Shown here one piece after another: positions 1-8,428 of a stretch of DNA of 64,000 nt (positions within the stretch are counted from its first letter, which is position 1; each line of letters opens with the position of its first letter). This DNA is from G038396625 sp038396625. Its GTDB lineage: Bacteria > Bacillota > Clostridia > Peptostreptococcales > Thermotaleaceae. The stretch lies in the NCBI GenBank assembly GCA_038396625.1, contig CP121688.1, positions 1,488,001 to 1,552,000 of the forward strand, given 5' to 3'. A model generated the notes under the pieces. It was not told the origin of the DNA. It worked only from the letters and a program-made list of their open reading frames with translations, and ran no database searches. The position numbers and the translations under genes were made by a program.

Positions 1-998
1 TTATAAAGGAAAAGGTTCAAGAAATGTTGGCAAGAGGAATGCAGCATCCTACCGAATTCGAAATCGTTACAGCTATAGGCTTTGAGTATTTTAAAAGAGA
101 AAAAGTAGATTTTGTCGTATTAGAAGTTGGATTAGGCGGAAGAGGAGATTCCACCAATGTGGTAAAATCCCCACTAGTATCTGTGATTACCCCTATTGAT
201 TTTGATCATACGGATTATTTAGGAGATACCTTAGAGAAAATTGCTTTTGAAAAAGCTGGCATTATCAAAGAAAATAGCTATGTTGTTTCGTATCCACAAA
301 AAGAGGAAGCGATGAAGGTGATAGAAGATGTATGTACCGCTAGAAATGCTAAGTTACGAAAAGCAGCTATAGACGCGATTGCAATCATAGAACAATCAGA
401 TAAGGGACAAGTTTTTCATGGAAATTACGGAGATGAAACATTAGAAAATTTAGAAATAAGGATGCTAGGGGCACATCAGGTCCAAAATGCTGTACTAGCA
501 TTGACCGCTTTGTTTACCCTAGAGAAAGGGCATCATATAAAGATCTCAAAGGAGGCACTGTATGAAGGATTGAAAAACAGCATTTGGCCTGGTCGCTTAG
601 AGATTATGCAGCAAAATCCTATCGTATTGATTGACGGGGCCCATAATGTACACGGTATCAAAGCATTGACAAAAGTATTAAAGGATTTATTTAAGGGAAA
701 GAATATTATTTTAGGTATAGGTATTTTAGGAGATAAGGATGTAGATCCTATGCTTGCTGAAATAATACCGTTGGCGACAAACGTTGTATTAACTGAGCCT
801 GACAATCCTCGGGCATTAGCAGTAGAGAAATTAAGTGAAAAAGTTGCAAAATATGAAAAAACTGTTTCGAAAAAGAAAAAAATATCAGAAGCGGTTGAAA
901 CTGCACTATCTTTAGCTAATGAAGAGGATGTTGTTGTATTTGCAGGATCATTATATATGATTGGAGAAGTAAGACGTATATTAAGAAATCTGCAGTAA
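1..998 (+). CDS. folC: Folylpolyglutamate synthase / dihydrofolate synthase, C-terminal part
   Basis: This is a partial gene. The reading frame is open from base 3 to the window edge, so the start codon and the P-loop lie upstream. The enzyme is a cytoplasmic Mur-ligase-family protein that adds glutamate to dihydropteroate and tetrahydrofolate. Visible landmarks are the TEFE block, LEVGLGGRGDSTN (the family usually has GGRLDATN), ITPIDFDHTDYLG, the ligase block LGAHQVQNA, and VLIDGAHN opening the C-terminal domain. About 331 residues are present of a family near 430. The sigma-54 activator gene follows after 22 bp, so the two may be cotranscribed, although nothing suggests a shared function. 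Confidence 0.93.
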   Translation, partial: IKEKVQEMLARGMQHPTEFEIVTAIGFEYFKREKVDFVVLEVGLGGRGDSTNVVKSPLVSVITPIDFDHTDYLGDTLEKIAFEKAGIIKENSYVVSYPQKEEAMKVIEDVCTARNAKLRKAAIDAIAIIEQSDKGQVFHGNYGDETLENLEIRMLGAHQVQNAVLALTALFTLEKGHHIKISKEALYEGLKNSIWPGRLEIMQQNPIVLIDGAHNVHGIKALTKVLKDLFKGKNIILGIGILGDKDVDPMLAEIIPLATNVVLTEPDNPRALAVEKLSEKVAKYEKTVSKKKKISEAVETALSLANEEDVVVFAGSLYMIGEVRRILRNLQ

Positions 999-1020
999 AA
1001 CCTTTTAGGAGATGTTTGCG

Positions 1021-2880
1021 ATGCTTGAAAATAAAAGCTATATAAAGCAATTTACTGAGTTGATGGCAGAAGGTTTTATTTTTATAGATACACAGGGAAT
1101 CATTCAGGTGTATAACAATAAGGCAAAAGAAATATTTGGGATCGTTTCACAAGAGGGCATCGGTCATGAAGCAGGAAAAATCAATGCAGGAGATATTGTG
1201 ATTATTGCCGACAATGCTATAGGAAAAGATGATGGTGGATTAATGCCTGAAGACCTAATGTGTATTGGTGTGGATGATCAAAAGATCCATCGTGAAGATG
1301 CCTTTATAGGTATCGGGGCGTATAAAAACAGTAAAATTAAGCCTGTATATAAAAGTCTAGCAGCTAAGAATCATGTAGACCATCTGACCTTAGACACTGT
1401 TTTTCAAGATATTCATTGCAGCATACAGATAGATTTTGTAAAACATCTTATTTCCATCAGAGTGTTGGATCAAACCTTTAGCATGTCTTATTTCAATGCT
1501 ATAGGACATATAGTTATCGTAGATAAAGACACCCCAAAAATAAAATTTTATCAGGCAGTAGGCTATACTGCCCGTGGGGAAAGTATAGCGAATTTATTAT
1601 TAGGAAAATCCTTTCACGCCAAGGGGAAAAAACAAGATATATTAGATGTCCTTGGAAAAAATATATTTGAAATTCATGAGCGAGGGGATACCATTCAAGT
1701 ATTTTATGAGGTAGCAAAAGGAATGGATATTCGCTATAAAGATAAGTTTACGGAAATTAACGGTTTTCCTACACTATGTACCTTAGTTCCTGTGAGCATA
1801 GATGGAAAACGTGTAGGAGCTGCCTTAAAAGTAGAAGATATATCCATGCTGAAAAAGGTTATAAAAGAAAGAGATGAGGCTTTATTCCAAATTGAAAAAA
1901 TAGAAGAGAAAATGAAGGAAGAGAAAAGAAGCCAAAATCTATTTTCAGAGATTTTAGGAGAGAGTGAAGCCATCAATCATGTAAAAAAATTAGCTTATAA
2001 GGCTTCAAGATCTAATTCTACTGTATTAATATTAGGTGAAAGCGGCACAGGAAAAAGCTTACTTGCCAAAGCCATTCATAGGGCAAGTGCAAAAAAAGAT
2101 CATCCTTTTATCCATGTGAATTGTGGAGCCATTCCTGAACAGCTATTGGAGAGTGAATTGTTTGGCTATGAGAAAGGTGCTTTTACAGGAGCGAGAAATG
2201 AGGGAAAAATAGGATTTTTTGAGCTTGCTCAAGGTGGAACGATATTTTTAGATGAAATTGCGGAGATCAGTTTATCACTGCAGGTAAAATTATTAAAGGT
2301 ACTGCAAAGTAAAACTTTTTTTCGGGTAGGTGGGACAAAAGAAATCTTCGTAGATGTCAGGATTATTACAGCCACAAACAAAAACCTAGAAGAAGAAATG
2401 CAAAAAGGGAGATTTCGGGATGATTTATATTATCGGATTCACGTTTTTCCTATTTGGGTGCCGCCTTTAAGAGAAAGAAAACAAGATATACATTTTCTTG
2501 TACATAAACTTCTTCCTGAAATATGTTATCGACTAGAGTATGACGAAAAAAGAATTTCTGGCGAAGCTTTATATCGTTTAGCACAATATGAATGGCCTGG
2601 AAACGTGAGAGAATTGGAAAATATTCTAGAGCAAGCAGTCAATCTCACAGAGGGCAATATCATTGGTGTGAAACATCTTATGCTACATAAGCATAAAAGA
2701 GACAGAGGAAAAGAAAACTCGCATATACAGCCTTTAAAGCATGCATTACAAGCTTATGAAAAAAAGGTGATCGAAGAAACTTTAAGATATTATGATGGCA
2801 ATAGAACACAGGCAATGAAAGCTTTACAGATTGGAAAAACTAGTTTCTATGAAAAATTAAAGCAGTATCATATTAAATAG
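1021..2880 (+). CDS. Sigma-54-dependent transcriptional activator with N-terminal PAS domain
   Basis: Bacterial enhancer-binding protein of about 619 residues. An N-terminal PAS-like segment (about 5-45) is followed by a run containing AGKINAGDIVIIADN and LMPEDL, a second sensor-like region to about 275, and a coiled linker. The AAA+ domain has Walker A GESGTGKS (about 340), the sigma-54 contact loop GAFTGA, Walker B GGTIFLDEI and the R-finger block FRDDLYYR. A Fis-type helix-turn-helix ends the protein (TQAMKALQIGKTSFYEKLKQ). I chose the ATG at 1021: the AGGAG at 1007-1011 abuts an in-frame ATG at 1012 but is 9 nt from 1021. No -24/-12 promoter was found close by, so its target and signal are unknown. 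Confidence 0.9.
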   Translation: MLENKSYIKQFTELMAEGFIFIDTQGIIQVYNNKAKEIFGIVSQEGIGHEAGKINAGDIVIIADNAIGKDDGGLMPEDLMCIGVDDQKIHREDAFIGIGAYKNSKIKPVYKSLAAKNHVDHLTLDTVFQDIHCSIQIDFVKHLISIRVLDQTFSMSYFNAIGHIVIVDKDTPKIKFYQAVGYTARGESIANLLLGKSFHAKGKKQDILDVLGKNIFEIHERGDTIQVFYEVAKGMDIRYKDKFTEINGFPTLCTLVPVSIDGKRVGAALKVEDISMLKKVIKERDEALFQIEKIEEKMKEEKRSQNLFSEILGESEAINHVKKLAYKASRSNSTVLILGESGTGKSLLAKAIHRASAKKDHPFIHVNCGAIPEQLLESELFGYEKGAFTGARNEGKIGFFELAQGGTIFLDEIAEISLSLQVKLLKVLQSKTFFRVGGTKEIFVDVRIITATNKNLEEEMQKGRFRDDLYYRIHVFPIWVPPLRERKQDIHFLVHKLLPEICYRLEYDEKRISGEALYRLAQYEWPGNVRELENILEQAVNLTEGNIIGVKHLMLHKHKRDRGKENSHIQPLKHALQAYEKKVIEETLRYYDGNRTQAMKALQIGKTSFYEKLKQYHIK

Positions 2881-3076
2881 CCTATCTTTATGAAGGAACT
2901 TAGAATACACAGCGCAATATACTTTCTTGCAGTATTTCAACGACGAAGAGTAGCATTAAAGAAAAAGGCAAGAATGCAAACAAAAAAATTCTAAGGGTAG
3001 TTTGTAGACTTTATTATGAAAAAACATATATCATCGTTCCTGTTCATATATTTAAATATAGAATGGGGGCGATTTT

Positions 3077-3283
3077 ATGAAAATACTTCGCTTTAGACCT
3101 TACAAAAGATACGCAGATGAAATGTTACTAGAGCATATTTATGAAGTATTTGAACGATTGAATAAAGAACAAAGCATCAATCAACAATCCATAATCCAAT
3201 GTGATGAACTTATTCTAGAAGCAAAACATAGAAATTTACATTGCCCAAAGGAAAGACTATATAAAAAAGTTTTATTTCGATAA
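3077..3283 (+). CDS. Small conserved-looking protein, possibly Spo0E-like
   Basis: A 68-residue basic, helical protein with a good GGGGGCG ribosome site 6 nt before the ATG and its own downstream terminator, so it is probably real. The middle part reads LLEHIYEVFERLNKEQSIN followed by IIQCDELILEAK. This weakly recalls the Spo0E aspartyl-phosphatase pattern (hydrophobic helix, short turn, then SQELDxLI), and the length fits that family. The key serine is not conserved, so this is a suggestion only. A profile search against the Spo0E family would decide it. Confidence 0.5.
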   Translation: MKILRFRPYKRYADEMLLEHIYEVFERLNKEQSINQQSIIQCDELILEAKHRNLHCPKERLYKKVLFR

Positions 3284-3326
3284 GGATATTTACACTTACA
3301 AAGTACATCCTTCATAGATATTTAGA

Positions 3327-3356
3327 AAGCGGCCAAGGGCCGCTTATATCTTTTTA
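3327..3356. terminator. Bidirectional intrinsic terminator
   Basis: An 8-bp perfect stem AAGCGGCC/GGCCGCTT with a 3-nt loop is followed by ATATCTTTTT on the plus strand. It sits between the convergent genes ending at 3283 and 3354. Confidence 0.8.
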
Positions 3357-3605
3357 TGCCATAGAATTTTGAAAAGAGATTAAAGCTTTTGCAAGCTGGT
3401 CAGGACAGGAAGTGGATTTGCTTCCACATGTAATGCCTTGAAGTTTCTCAATAGCTTCTTGAATATGGAGACCTTCTATGAGTTTACTTACGCCTTGTAA
3501 GCTGCCTGGACATCCTGCATAAAATTTTACTTTCTTAATAATATGATCTTGTACTAAGAATTCAATTTCCTTAGAACATACACCTGTTGTCTTATAGCGA
3601 TACAT
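3354..3605 (-). CDS. TSCPD domain protein (TIGR03905-like)
   Basis: An 83-residue cytoplasmic protein carrying the TSCPD signature near its C-terminus (SKSTSCPDQLA) plus Cys residues at CGSKS, AGCPGSLQ and TGVCSKE. These are the four cysteines of the small stand-alone TSCPD family, which also occurs as the C-terminal metal-binding tail of some class II ribonucleotide reductases. The stand-alone form has no established biochemical role; metal or Fe-S binding is an inference from the cysteines. AAGGAGG lies 9 nt before the ATG. It is transcribed alone and converges on the gene ending at 3283. Confidence 0.8.
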   Translation of the reverse strand: MYRYKTTGVCSKEIEFLVQDHIIKKVKFYAGCPGSLQGVSKLIEGLHIQEAIEKLQGITCGSKSTSCPDQLAKALISFQNSMA

Positions 3606-3759
3606 TTATACCATCCTCCTTGAAAAATATGCCTACAAACTATAGTAATACAGTAAGAAGAAAAGGTCAATAAAAAGAATTCACAACATATAAATAGCTG
3701 CATACAATGATATAAAGCAAATCTAACGAGGTACTAACTGGCTTTATAGGGGTGAAGGG

Positions 3760-4704
3760 ATGGGAAATTACTTTGAAAATATTGTTTTTATAGCAAATAT
3801 GGGAGAAGACACAATTTCTATTGTGGACTTGCTAACGATGAGAGAACAAGACAGGATTCATTTGAATAATGGCTTTGGGCATAAAGCAGCAAAAAAGCCA
3901 GCTTTAGGACCACATCATGCCATTGTGGACTACAACAAAAAATATCTTTATACTACGAGTTCGCATAATGCAAGTATTGGAATTGTTGATTTAATTCAAA
4001 ACAAGATGGTTGATAATATTTATGTAGGAAGTTGTCCTAGTCATATTGCAATCTGTAAAAGAAACAAAACCATTTATGTATCCAACACAGATTCTAATTC
4101 TATTTCAGCTATTGATTTGAGTACAGGTGGATTATTGACACAAATACCTGTAGGAAGGATGCCACATGATATTAAGTTAAGTACAGATCAGCATAAGCTA
4201 TATGTAAGCAATGTAGATTCAGGTACATTATCTGTAATTGATACAACAACAAATTATCTTGAGAAGACTATTGATGTTTTTCCAAATCCATATCATCTTA
4301 CTTTAAACAAAGCAGGAACTTTATTGTTTATTGTAAACACGAGCTTTTCACCAATGGAAGAAGGAAGTATTACTATTTTAGATAGCCAAGAGATGCAAAC
4401 TGTAGATAGAATAAAAATAGGAAAAATGCCTATAGAAGCAGTTTTGGACAAAGATGAAGAAAATTTATTTATTACAGATGCAGAATTAAATGCAGTAAAT
4501 ATTCTTGATATCAAAGAGAGAAAGCAGGTCGAAAGAATATGCGTAGGGAGAATGCCTGGCAGCATCGAAAAGGATACAAAAAATCGATATATGATTGTGG
4601 GCAATATACAGGATAACACAGTGACAATTATAGACGCTGTCACCCTAAAAGTATTAAAAAATATTGTTGTAGGCATGGAGCCTAGCGGAATATCTTGCAT
4701 GTAA
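3760..4704 (+). CDS. YVTN/YncE-family beta-propeller protein, cytoplasmic form
   Basis: A 314-residue protein made almost entirely of seven repeats of about 42 residues. Blade openings such as IVFIANMGEDTISIVDL, KTIYVSNTDSNSISAIDL, KLYVSNVDSGTLSVID and YMIVGNIQDNTVTIID are each followed by a VGxMPxxI/VGSCPSHI-type turn. These are the hallmarks of YVTN/YncE beta-propellers. Most relatives are surface or periplasmic, but this protein has no signal peptide or lipobox, so it should be cytoplasmic or spore-associated. No catalytic motif is visible; a binding or scaffold role is an inference. It is a single gene bounded by a bidirectional terminator. Confidence 0.82.
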   Translation: MGNYFENIVFIANMGEDTISIVDLLTMREQDRIHLNNGFGHKAAKKPALGPHHAIVDYNKKYLYTTSSHNASIGIVDLIQNKMVDNIYVGSCPSHIAICKRNKTIYVSNTDSNSISAIDLSTGGLLTQIPVGRMPHDIKLSTDQHKLYVSNVDSGTLSVIDTTTNYLEKTIDVFPNPYHLTLNKAGTLLFIVNTSFSPMEEGSITILDSQEMQTVDRIKIGKMPIEAVLDKDEENLFITDAELNAVNILDIKERKQVERICVGRMPGSIEKDTKNRYMIVGNIQDNTVTIIDAVTLKVLKNIVVGMEPSGISCM

Positions 4705-4737
4705 ATCCCCTTTATTTATACAGAAATAAAGGGGATT
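4704..4737. terminator. Bidirectional terminator overlapping two stop codons
   Basis: A 14-bp perfect stem (4704-4717 with 4724-4737) and a 6-nt loop lie between convergent genes. The stop codon of the propeller gene and that of the DUF4364 gene both touch the stem. The arms contain AAATAAAGGGGATT, so the U-rich tract is partly within the stem itself. Confidence 0.75.
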
Positions 4738-5266
4738 ATGGTTGTATTAGCAGTTGAATAATATCTCCATACAAGGTGGGGGCTTCTTTTTTCCATTTTT
4801 CACAGATTTGTTTTGCTTGTTTGTTTGAAACAACGTTTAAATTTAAATCAATCAAAGTAATATTGTTTTCGATCACCTTTAAATCGACGATATATTCATT
4901 TTCTTTCTTTTTTGTAAAGTCTGCCATGATTTGCATTTCTTTTAAAAATGTTTGCTTTTTGGCTTCAATAGATTTTTGTAATGTAAGCTTCAACTCATTA
5001 GATAACCTGTCTTGAAAATATTCTAATGTTTTTTTTCCTTTTTCCGTTAATAAATAGAAAAAATTATTGTTACTTTGACTATATTCTAACATACCTGTAT
5101 TCACTAACTCTCCGAGAAATTGCTGTAATAAAAAATAATTCATATAGTCTTTTTCCATCACCAATTGCGTGATTTGTGTGTTTGTAACAGGCATGGAGAA
5201 TTGATCAAATATGTATAGCAATATAAGCTTATGCTCTGCTAATTGTTGTGTATTATTAAAAAACAT
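4736..5266 (-). CDS. DUF4364 family protein
   Basis: A 176-residue protein matching the pattern of the Clostridia-restricted DUF4364 family. The N-terminal half has a winged-helix look (LILLYIFDQF, NTQITQLV, YFLLQQFLGELVNTGMLEY, FYLLTEKGKKTL), and the C-terminal half is a mixed region ending in a TLYGDIIQLL helix. This is consistent with a DNA-binding or PadR-like regulator, but no target is known. The ATG at 5266 is preceded by the weak ribosome site GTGATGATA; the start is plausible rather than certain. It stands alone, convergent with the propeller gene. Confidence 0.72.
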   Translation of the reverse strand: MFFNNTQQLAEHKLILLYIFDQFSMPVTNTQITQLVMEKDYMNYFLLQQFLGELVNTGMLEYSQSNNNFFYLLTEKGKKTLEYFQDRLSNELKLTLQKSIEAKKQTFLKEMQIMADFTKKKENEYIVDLKVIENNITLIDLNLNVVSNKQAKQICEKWKKEAPTLYGDIIQLLIQP

Positions 5267-5357
5267 ATCATCACCTACTTTATTAAAATGTAAACATAGG
5301 AGATCAAGACTGTCTATAATGATTATAGCATATTCTTATAGGAAAAGTGTATAAAAT

Positions 5358-5395
5358 AAAAGGAGAAATGGATTTACCACTTCTCCTTTTATTTT
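5358..5395 (-). terminator. Intrinsic terminator of the SASP gene
   Basis: A 10-bp stem AAAAGGAGAA/TTCTCCTTTT (5358-5367 with 5381-5390), with extra pairing inside, lies 14 bp beyond the SASP stop codon. Read on the minus strand it is followed by ATTTTAT. Confidence 0.75.
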
Positions 5396-5403
5396 ATTTA
5401 TTA

Positions 5404-5607
5404 TTATTTGCCTGCCATGCTTCTTTCAGCAGCTTCAACCAAACGTTTTGTTATATATCCACCAACATAACCATTTTGTCTAGAAGTTAGTGTTCCTTTA
5501 TCAATAGTTTCATAATTTGTAAGTCCAAGTTCGCTAGCAATTTCAGCTTTCATTTGATTAAGCGCCATTCTAGCCTCAGGAACTACAGCTCTATTATTAT
5601 TTGCCAT
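5404..5607 (-). CDS. Alpha/beta-type small acid-soluble spore protein
   Basis: A 67-residue SASP that coats DNA in the dormant spore and protects it from UV and heat. The GPR protease site region (KAEIASELG) and the conserved C-terminal block (TLTSRQNGYVGGYITKRLVE) are both intact, and the length is typical. A ribosome site GGGAGGG lies upstream of the ATG. It is monocistronic with its own terminator. Expression in the forespore under sigma-G is expected from the family; I did not find a convincing sigma-G promoter by eye. Confidence 0.95.
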   Translation of the reverse strand: MANNNRAVVPEARMALNQMKAEIASELGLTNYETIDKGTLTSRQNGYVGGYITKRLVEAAERSMAGK

Positions 5608-5769
5608 CTATTTTCCCTCCCAAAGATTTTTAGTGTACAACATAAATGATGTTGTACTATTAATTTAACCACTATGATAGAAAAATATATATAGTATATT
5701 ATGTCAGGATATATAATAAATGGTGAAATTGGATTATGTCTCAGTAACCTCAAAAGTACAAAAAAAAGA

Positions 5770-5789
5770 AGGACAGCGCATGCTGTCCT
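5770..5789 (-). terminator. Intrinsic terminator of the 62-aa basic protein gene
   Basis: A perfect 8-bp stem AGGACAGC/GCTGTCCT with a 4-nt loop is followed on the minus strand by TCTTTTTTTG. It overlaps the stop codon of the gene at 5788-5976, which supports that gene being real. Confidence 0.85.
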
Positions 5790-5976
5790 AAGTTAATTTT
5801 CTGTTCATTTTCACTTTTACATCTTTTCTCGTGCCATGTTGATGACTACTTTCTAATTGGGATTTTTGAGATTTAGCTTCTTTTAGAAAATGCCTGTCTT
5901 CTACCTTGAATGTTCTTCTACCTAATTCGACTCTTTCACCTTTGATATTTGTATATTGACTTCTTATTATAGACAA
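5788..5976 (-). CDS. Small basic hypothetical protein
   Basis: I do not recognise this protein. It is Lys/Arg-rich and hydrophilic, with no membrane segment (core GERVELGRRTFKVEDRHFLKEA). A TTG start at 5976 (62 residues) is preferred: AAGGGAG at 5985-5991 lies 8 nt upstream, whereas an upstream in-frame GTG at 5985 overlaps that ribosome site. A strong terminator overlaps the stop codon. The position next to a SASP gene and the basic composition would fit a spore or nucleoid protein, but that is only an inference. Confidence 0.5.
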   Translation of the reverse strand: MSIIRSQYTNIKGERVELGRRTFKVEDRHFLKEAKSQKSQLESSHQHGTRKDVKVKMNRKLT

Positions 5977-6225
5977 TATAAACACTCCCTTAGATGAAAA
6001 AATAATATAAATGTAGAAACATTCTATCTTTATTATTCGTCTAATTAGAAGAAAATATGTTTGAAAAATTTTTAAAAGAAAGATTAATTATGAAGAAATA
6101 TCAATATTTAATAAATTTATCTATGTAGATTATAGGCATAACATAGTATATAATGATAAATAGACAACTACATATATTGATAAATGATGATAAAAACGTA
6201 CATGATTAGACAGGGGGATTTACAA

Positions 6226-7326
6226 GTGAGGATAAATAAGAAAACAATCGCATTATTGGTTTCAGCAACAATCATGGCAACAGGTTGTAGCCCAACAATT
6301 TCAGCAGACTCTCAACCACAAGAAGAAAAAACTGTAGTACAAACACAAAATCCTCAAAAAAGTGATGAAAGCAATGGGGAAAAAGAAAAGAAAGCAATAG
6401 ACCTGCAGGAAGTAAAACCAAATGAAGCAGGACAAGTGATAGTGTTAATGTATCATAGTATTGCAGAACTAGAAGCAGAATTCACACGAACACCCGATAA
6501 TTTTCGAAAGGATTTACAGTATTTGTATGAAAAAGGTTATAGACCCATCAGCTTAAAAGATTATGCCACAGGAAATATTACAACAGAAGCTGGCTATACA
6601 CCTATTGTACTAACTTTCGATGATGGCTGGCAAAATAATTTTAATCTTATTGAAAATGAAAAGAAGGAATGGGTAGTAGATCCAAATTCTGCTGTAGGAA
6701 TACTGGAAAAATTTCATGAAGAACATCCAGATTTTCCTTTAGAAGCTACTTTTTGTGTCAATGATAATGTTCCCTTCGGACAAGAAGAGCATTTGGCATA
6801 TAAAATGAAATATATTGTTGACAAGGGCATGGATATAGGGAATCATACAGCTACCCATGTAAATTACACAACGACAGACGCCGAAAGAATCCAAAAAGAA
6901 TTGGCAGCAGTAGTTAAGCTGATAGCTCAGTATTTACCTGATTATGAAGTGAATACCCATGCATTGCCCTTTGGTTCGAGACCGCAAAATAAAGAACTGT
7001 ATAAATACTTAGAAGCTGGAACCTATGAAGCTGTATCCTATCAGAATGTGGCCATCTTAGAAGTGGGATGGGATCCTTATAAATCTCCTTATCACAAGGA
7101 TTTTAATCCTTTAGCCATTCATAGGGTGAGAGCTAGTGACCTACAAAAATATGTACAAGGAGTAGGAATGTATGATTGGTTGGCACATTTTGAAAAAGGA
7201 AATAGGACAAGATATATATCTGATGGAGATCCAGATATCATAACAATCCCTCAAAATTATGAGGAAGTGATTGATCTGCAAAAGATAGAAGACAGAAAGA
7301 TAAGAACTTATGTATTGGAAAAATAA
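6226..7326 (+). CDS. Polysaccharide deacetylase lipoprotein (NodB domain)
   Basis: A 366-residue exported lipoprotein. The GTG start at 6226 is placed 5 nt after AGGGGGATT. It gives a clean signal peptide ending in the lipobox ATGC (INKKTIALLVSATIMATGC), which a start 42 bp upstream would bury. An acidic, Gln/Glu-rich linker follows, then a NodB-fold domain with VLMYHSI, the catalytic LTFDDGW and the metal-site NHTATH. Such enzymes remove N-acetyl or O-acetyl groups from peptidoglycan or exopolysaccharide at the cell surface; the exact substrate cannot be read from sequence. It is monocistronic, with terminators on both sides. Confidence 0.88.
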   Translation: MRINKKTIALLVSATIMATGCSPTISADSQPQEEKTVVQTQNPQKSDESNGEKEKKAIDLQEVKPNEAGQVIVLMYHSIAELEAEFTRTPDNFRKDLQYLYEKGYRPISLKDYATGNITTEAGYTPIVLTFDDGWQNNFNLIENEKKEWVVDPNSAVGILEKFHEEHPDFPLEATFCVNDNVPFGQEEHLAYKMKYIVDKGMDIGNHTATHVNYTTTDAERIQKELAAVVKLIAQYLPDYEVNTHALPFGSRPQNKELYKYLEAGTYEAVSYQNVAILEVGWDPYKSPYHKDFNPLAIHRVRASDLQKYVQGVGMYDWLAHFEKGNRTRYISDGDPDIITIPQNYEEVIDLQKIEDRKIRTYVLEK

Positions 7327-7360
7327 TAAGATAGGCGACAGCCTACCTTATTATTTTTTT
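7325..7360. terminator. Bidirectional terminator
   Basis: A 12-bp stem with one mismatch (AATAAGATAGGC with GCCTACCTTATT) and a GACA loop is followed by an eight-T run on the plus strand. It lies between the convergent genes ending at 7326 and 7343 and overlaps both stop codons. Confidence 0.85.
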
Positions 7361-8272
7361 TGAAAGAAATACAAGGAAGGGAATAAAAGGAAATAAAATT
7401 AGTGCATTGATGATATTGAAAAAGCTATGAGCGTTGGCGATTTGCTTTACGGCATTGAGGGGAGTGAAATGAAGAATAAAATTAGAAAATATGCCGATGA
7501 AAGGATAAAAAATAAATACCCCTATGATATTAAATAGTAAGTGGATGAATGCAGCCCTTTTGCCATTTTTGTCTGCTGCGATGCTTGAAAAAAGACTTGT
7601 AGTACAGGTTCCAATGTTTTGGCCCATAAGGATGGGTATAGCTTGATAAATATTGATCAGTCCTTTAGAAGCGAGGCCTTGCACTAAAGCAATGCCTGTA
7701 CTGCTGCTTTGAATAAGAGCTGTAGTAATAGCTCCAAGGACAATGCCCTTAAATTGTTGTTGTTCTATGGAAAGCATAAAAGATTTAAAGTGCATCAAGT
7801 CTTTCAAAGGGGTCAAAAAATAGCTCATTATTTTCATGCCAAAAAATAAAAAGGAAAAACCAATGAAAAATTTACCTATATGTTTCGTAAGGGGATTCAT
7901 ATTTAAATAAAATAACAGAATACCCAACATTAAAATAGGAGGAATCATCTCAAAGATATTGAAGGTTACGAGCTGCCCCGTAATAGTAGTACCAATATTT
8001 GCGCCCATAATTACGCCGGTAGCTTGATAGAGGTTCATAACACCAGAATTTACGAGACTTACTACCAATACAGAAGTGCCACTGCTGCTTTGGGTCAATC
8101 CAGTCACGATAATGCCTACAAAGATACCGAATACAGGATGCGTAGTAAGAAAAGCAACAATTCTTTTAAGTTTTTGGCCTGAAAGAGCTGTTGTTGAATG
8201 GGTGATCATGATCATGCCTGTGAAGAATATGATCATCCCTAATATTGTTCCTATGAAAATGGAAATTAGCAT
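7343..8272 (-). CDS. Na/Pi-cotransporter-family membrane protein, short form
   Basis: A 309-residue polytopic membrane protein with the two inverted Na/Pi repeats. Repeat one has GLTQSSSGTSVLVVSLV and GANIGTT; repeat two has ALIQSSSTGIALVQGLA and GQNIGTCTTS. The QSSS motifs are the substrate/sodium site of the NptA/SLC34 family. Longer bacterial relatives carry a cytoplasmic PhoU-like domain after the repeats; this one ends after the membrane part. The ATG at 8272 is chosen because GAGGAG lies about 6 nt upstream; a TTG 30 bp earlier has no site. Phosphate as the substrate is family knowledge, not shown here. Confidence 0.85.
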   Translation of the reverse strand: MLISIFIGTILGMIIFFTGMIMITHSTTALSGQKLKRIVAFLTTHPVFGIFVGIIVTGLTQSSSGTSVLVVSLVNSGVMNLYQATGVIMGANIGTTITGQLVTFNIFEMIPPILMLGILLFYLNMNPLTKHIGKFFIGFSFLFFGMKIMSYFLTPLKDLMHFKSFMLSIEQQQFKGIVLGAITTALIQSSSTGIALVQGLASKGLINIYQAIPILMGQNIGTCTTSLFSSIAADKNGKRAAFIHLLFNIIGVFIFYPFIGIFSNFILHFTPLNAVKQIANAHSFFNIINALILFPFIPFLVFLSKKIIR

Positions 8273-8428
8273 ATTTTTCTCTCCTCTGTTCATTTTATCC
8301 AATACTATGTTTATCGCATTAGAAATTAGACTATGCCTATAAAATGAAAATTTTTATAGGCATATAAGGACAATTTTAGAATAAATTTAATATTATAATG
8401 CATAGGTGCTAATAAAGGGGGAGAAGAA

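Noticed and set aside
2890..2994. 34-residue basic frame between the first activator gene and the 68-residue protein gene
   Set aside because: No ribosome site and no terminator of its own; most likely chance.
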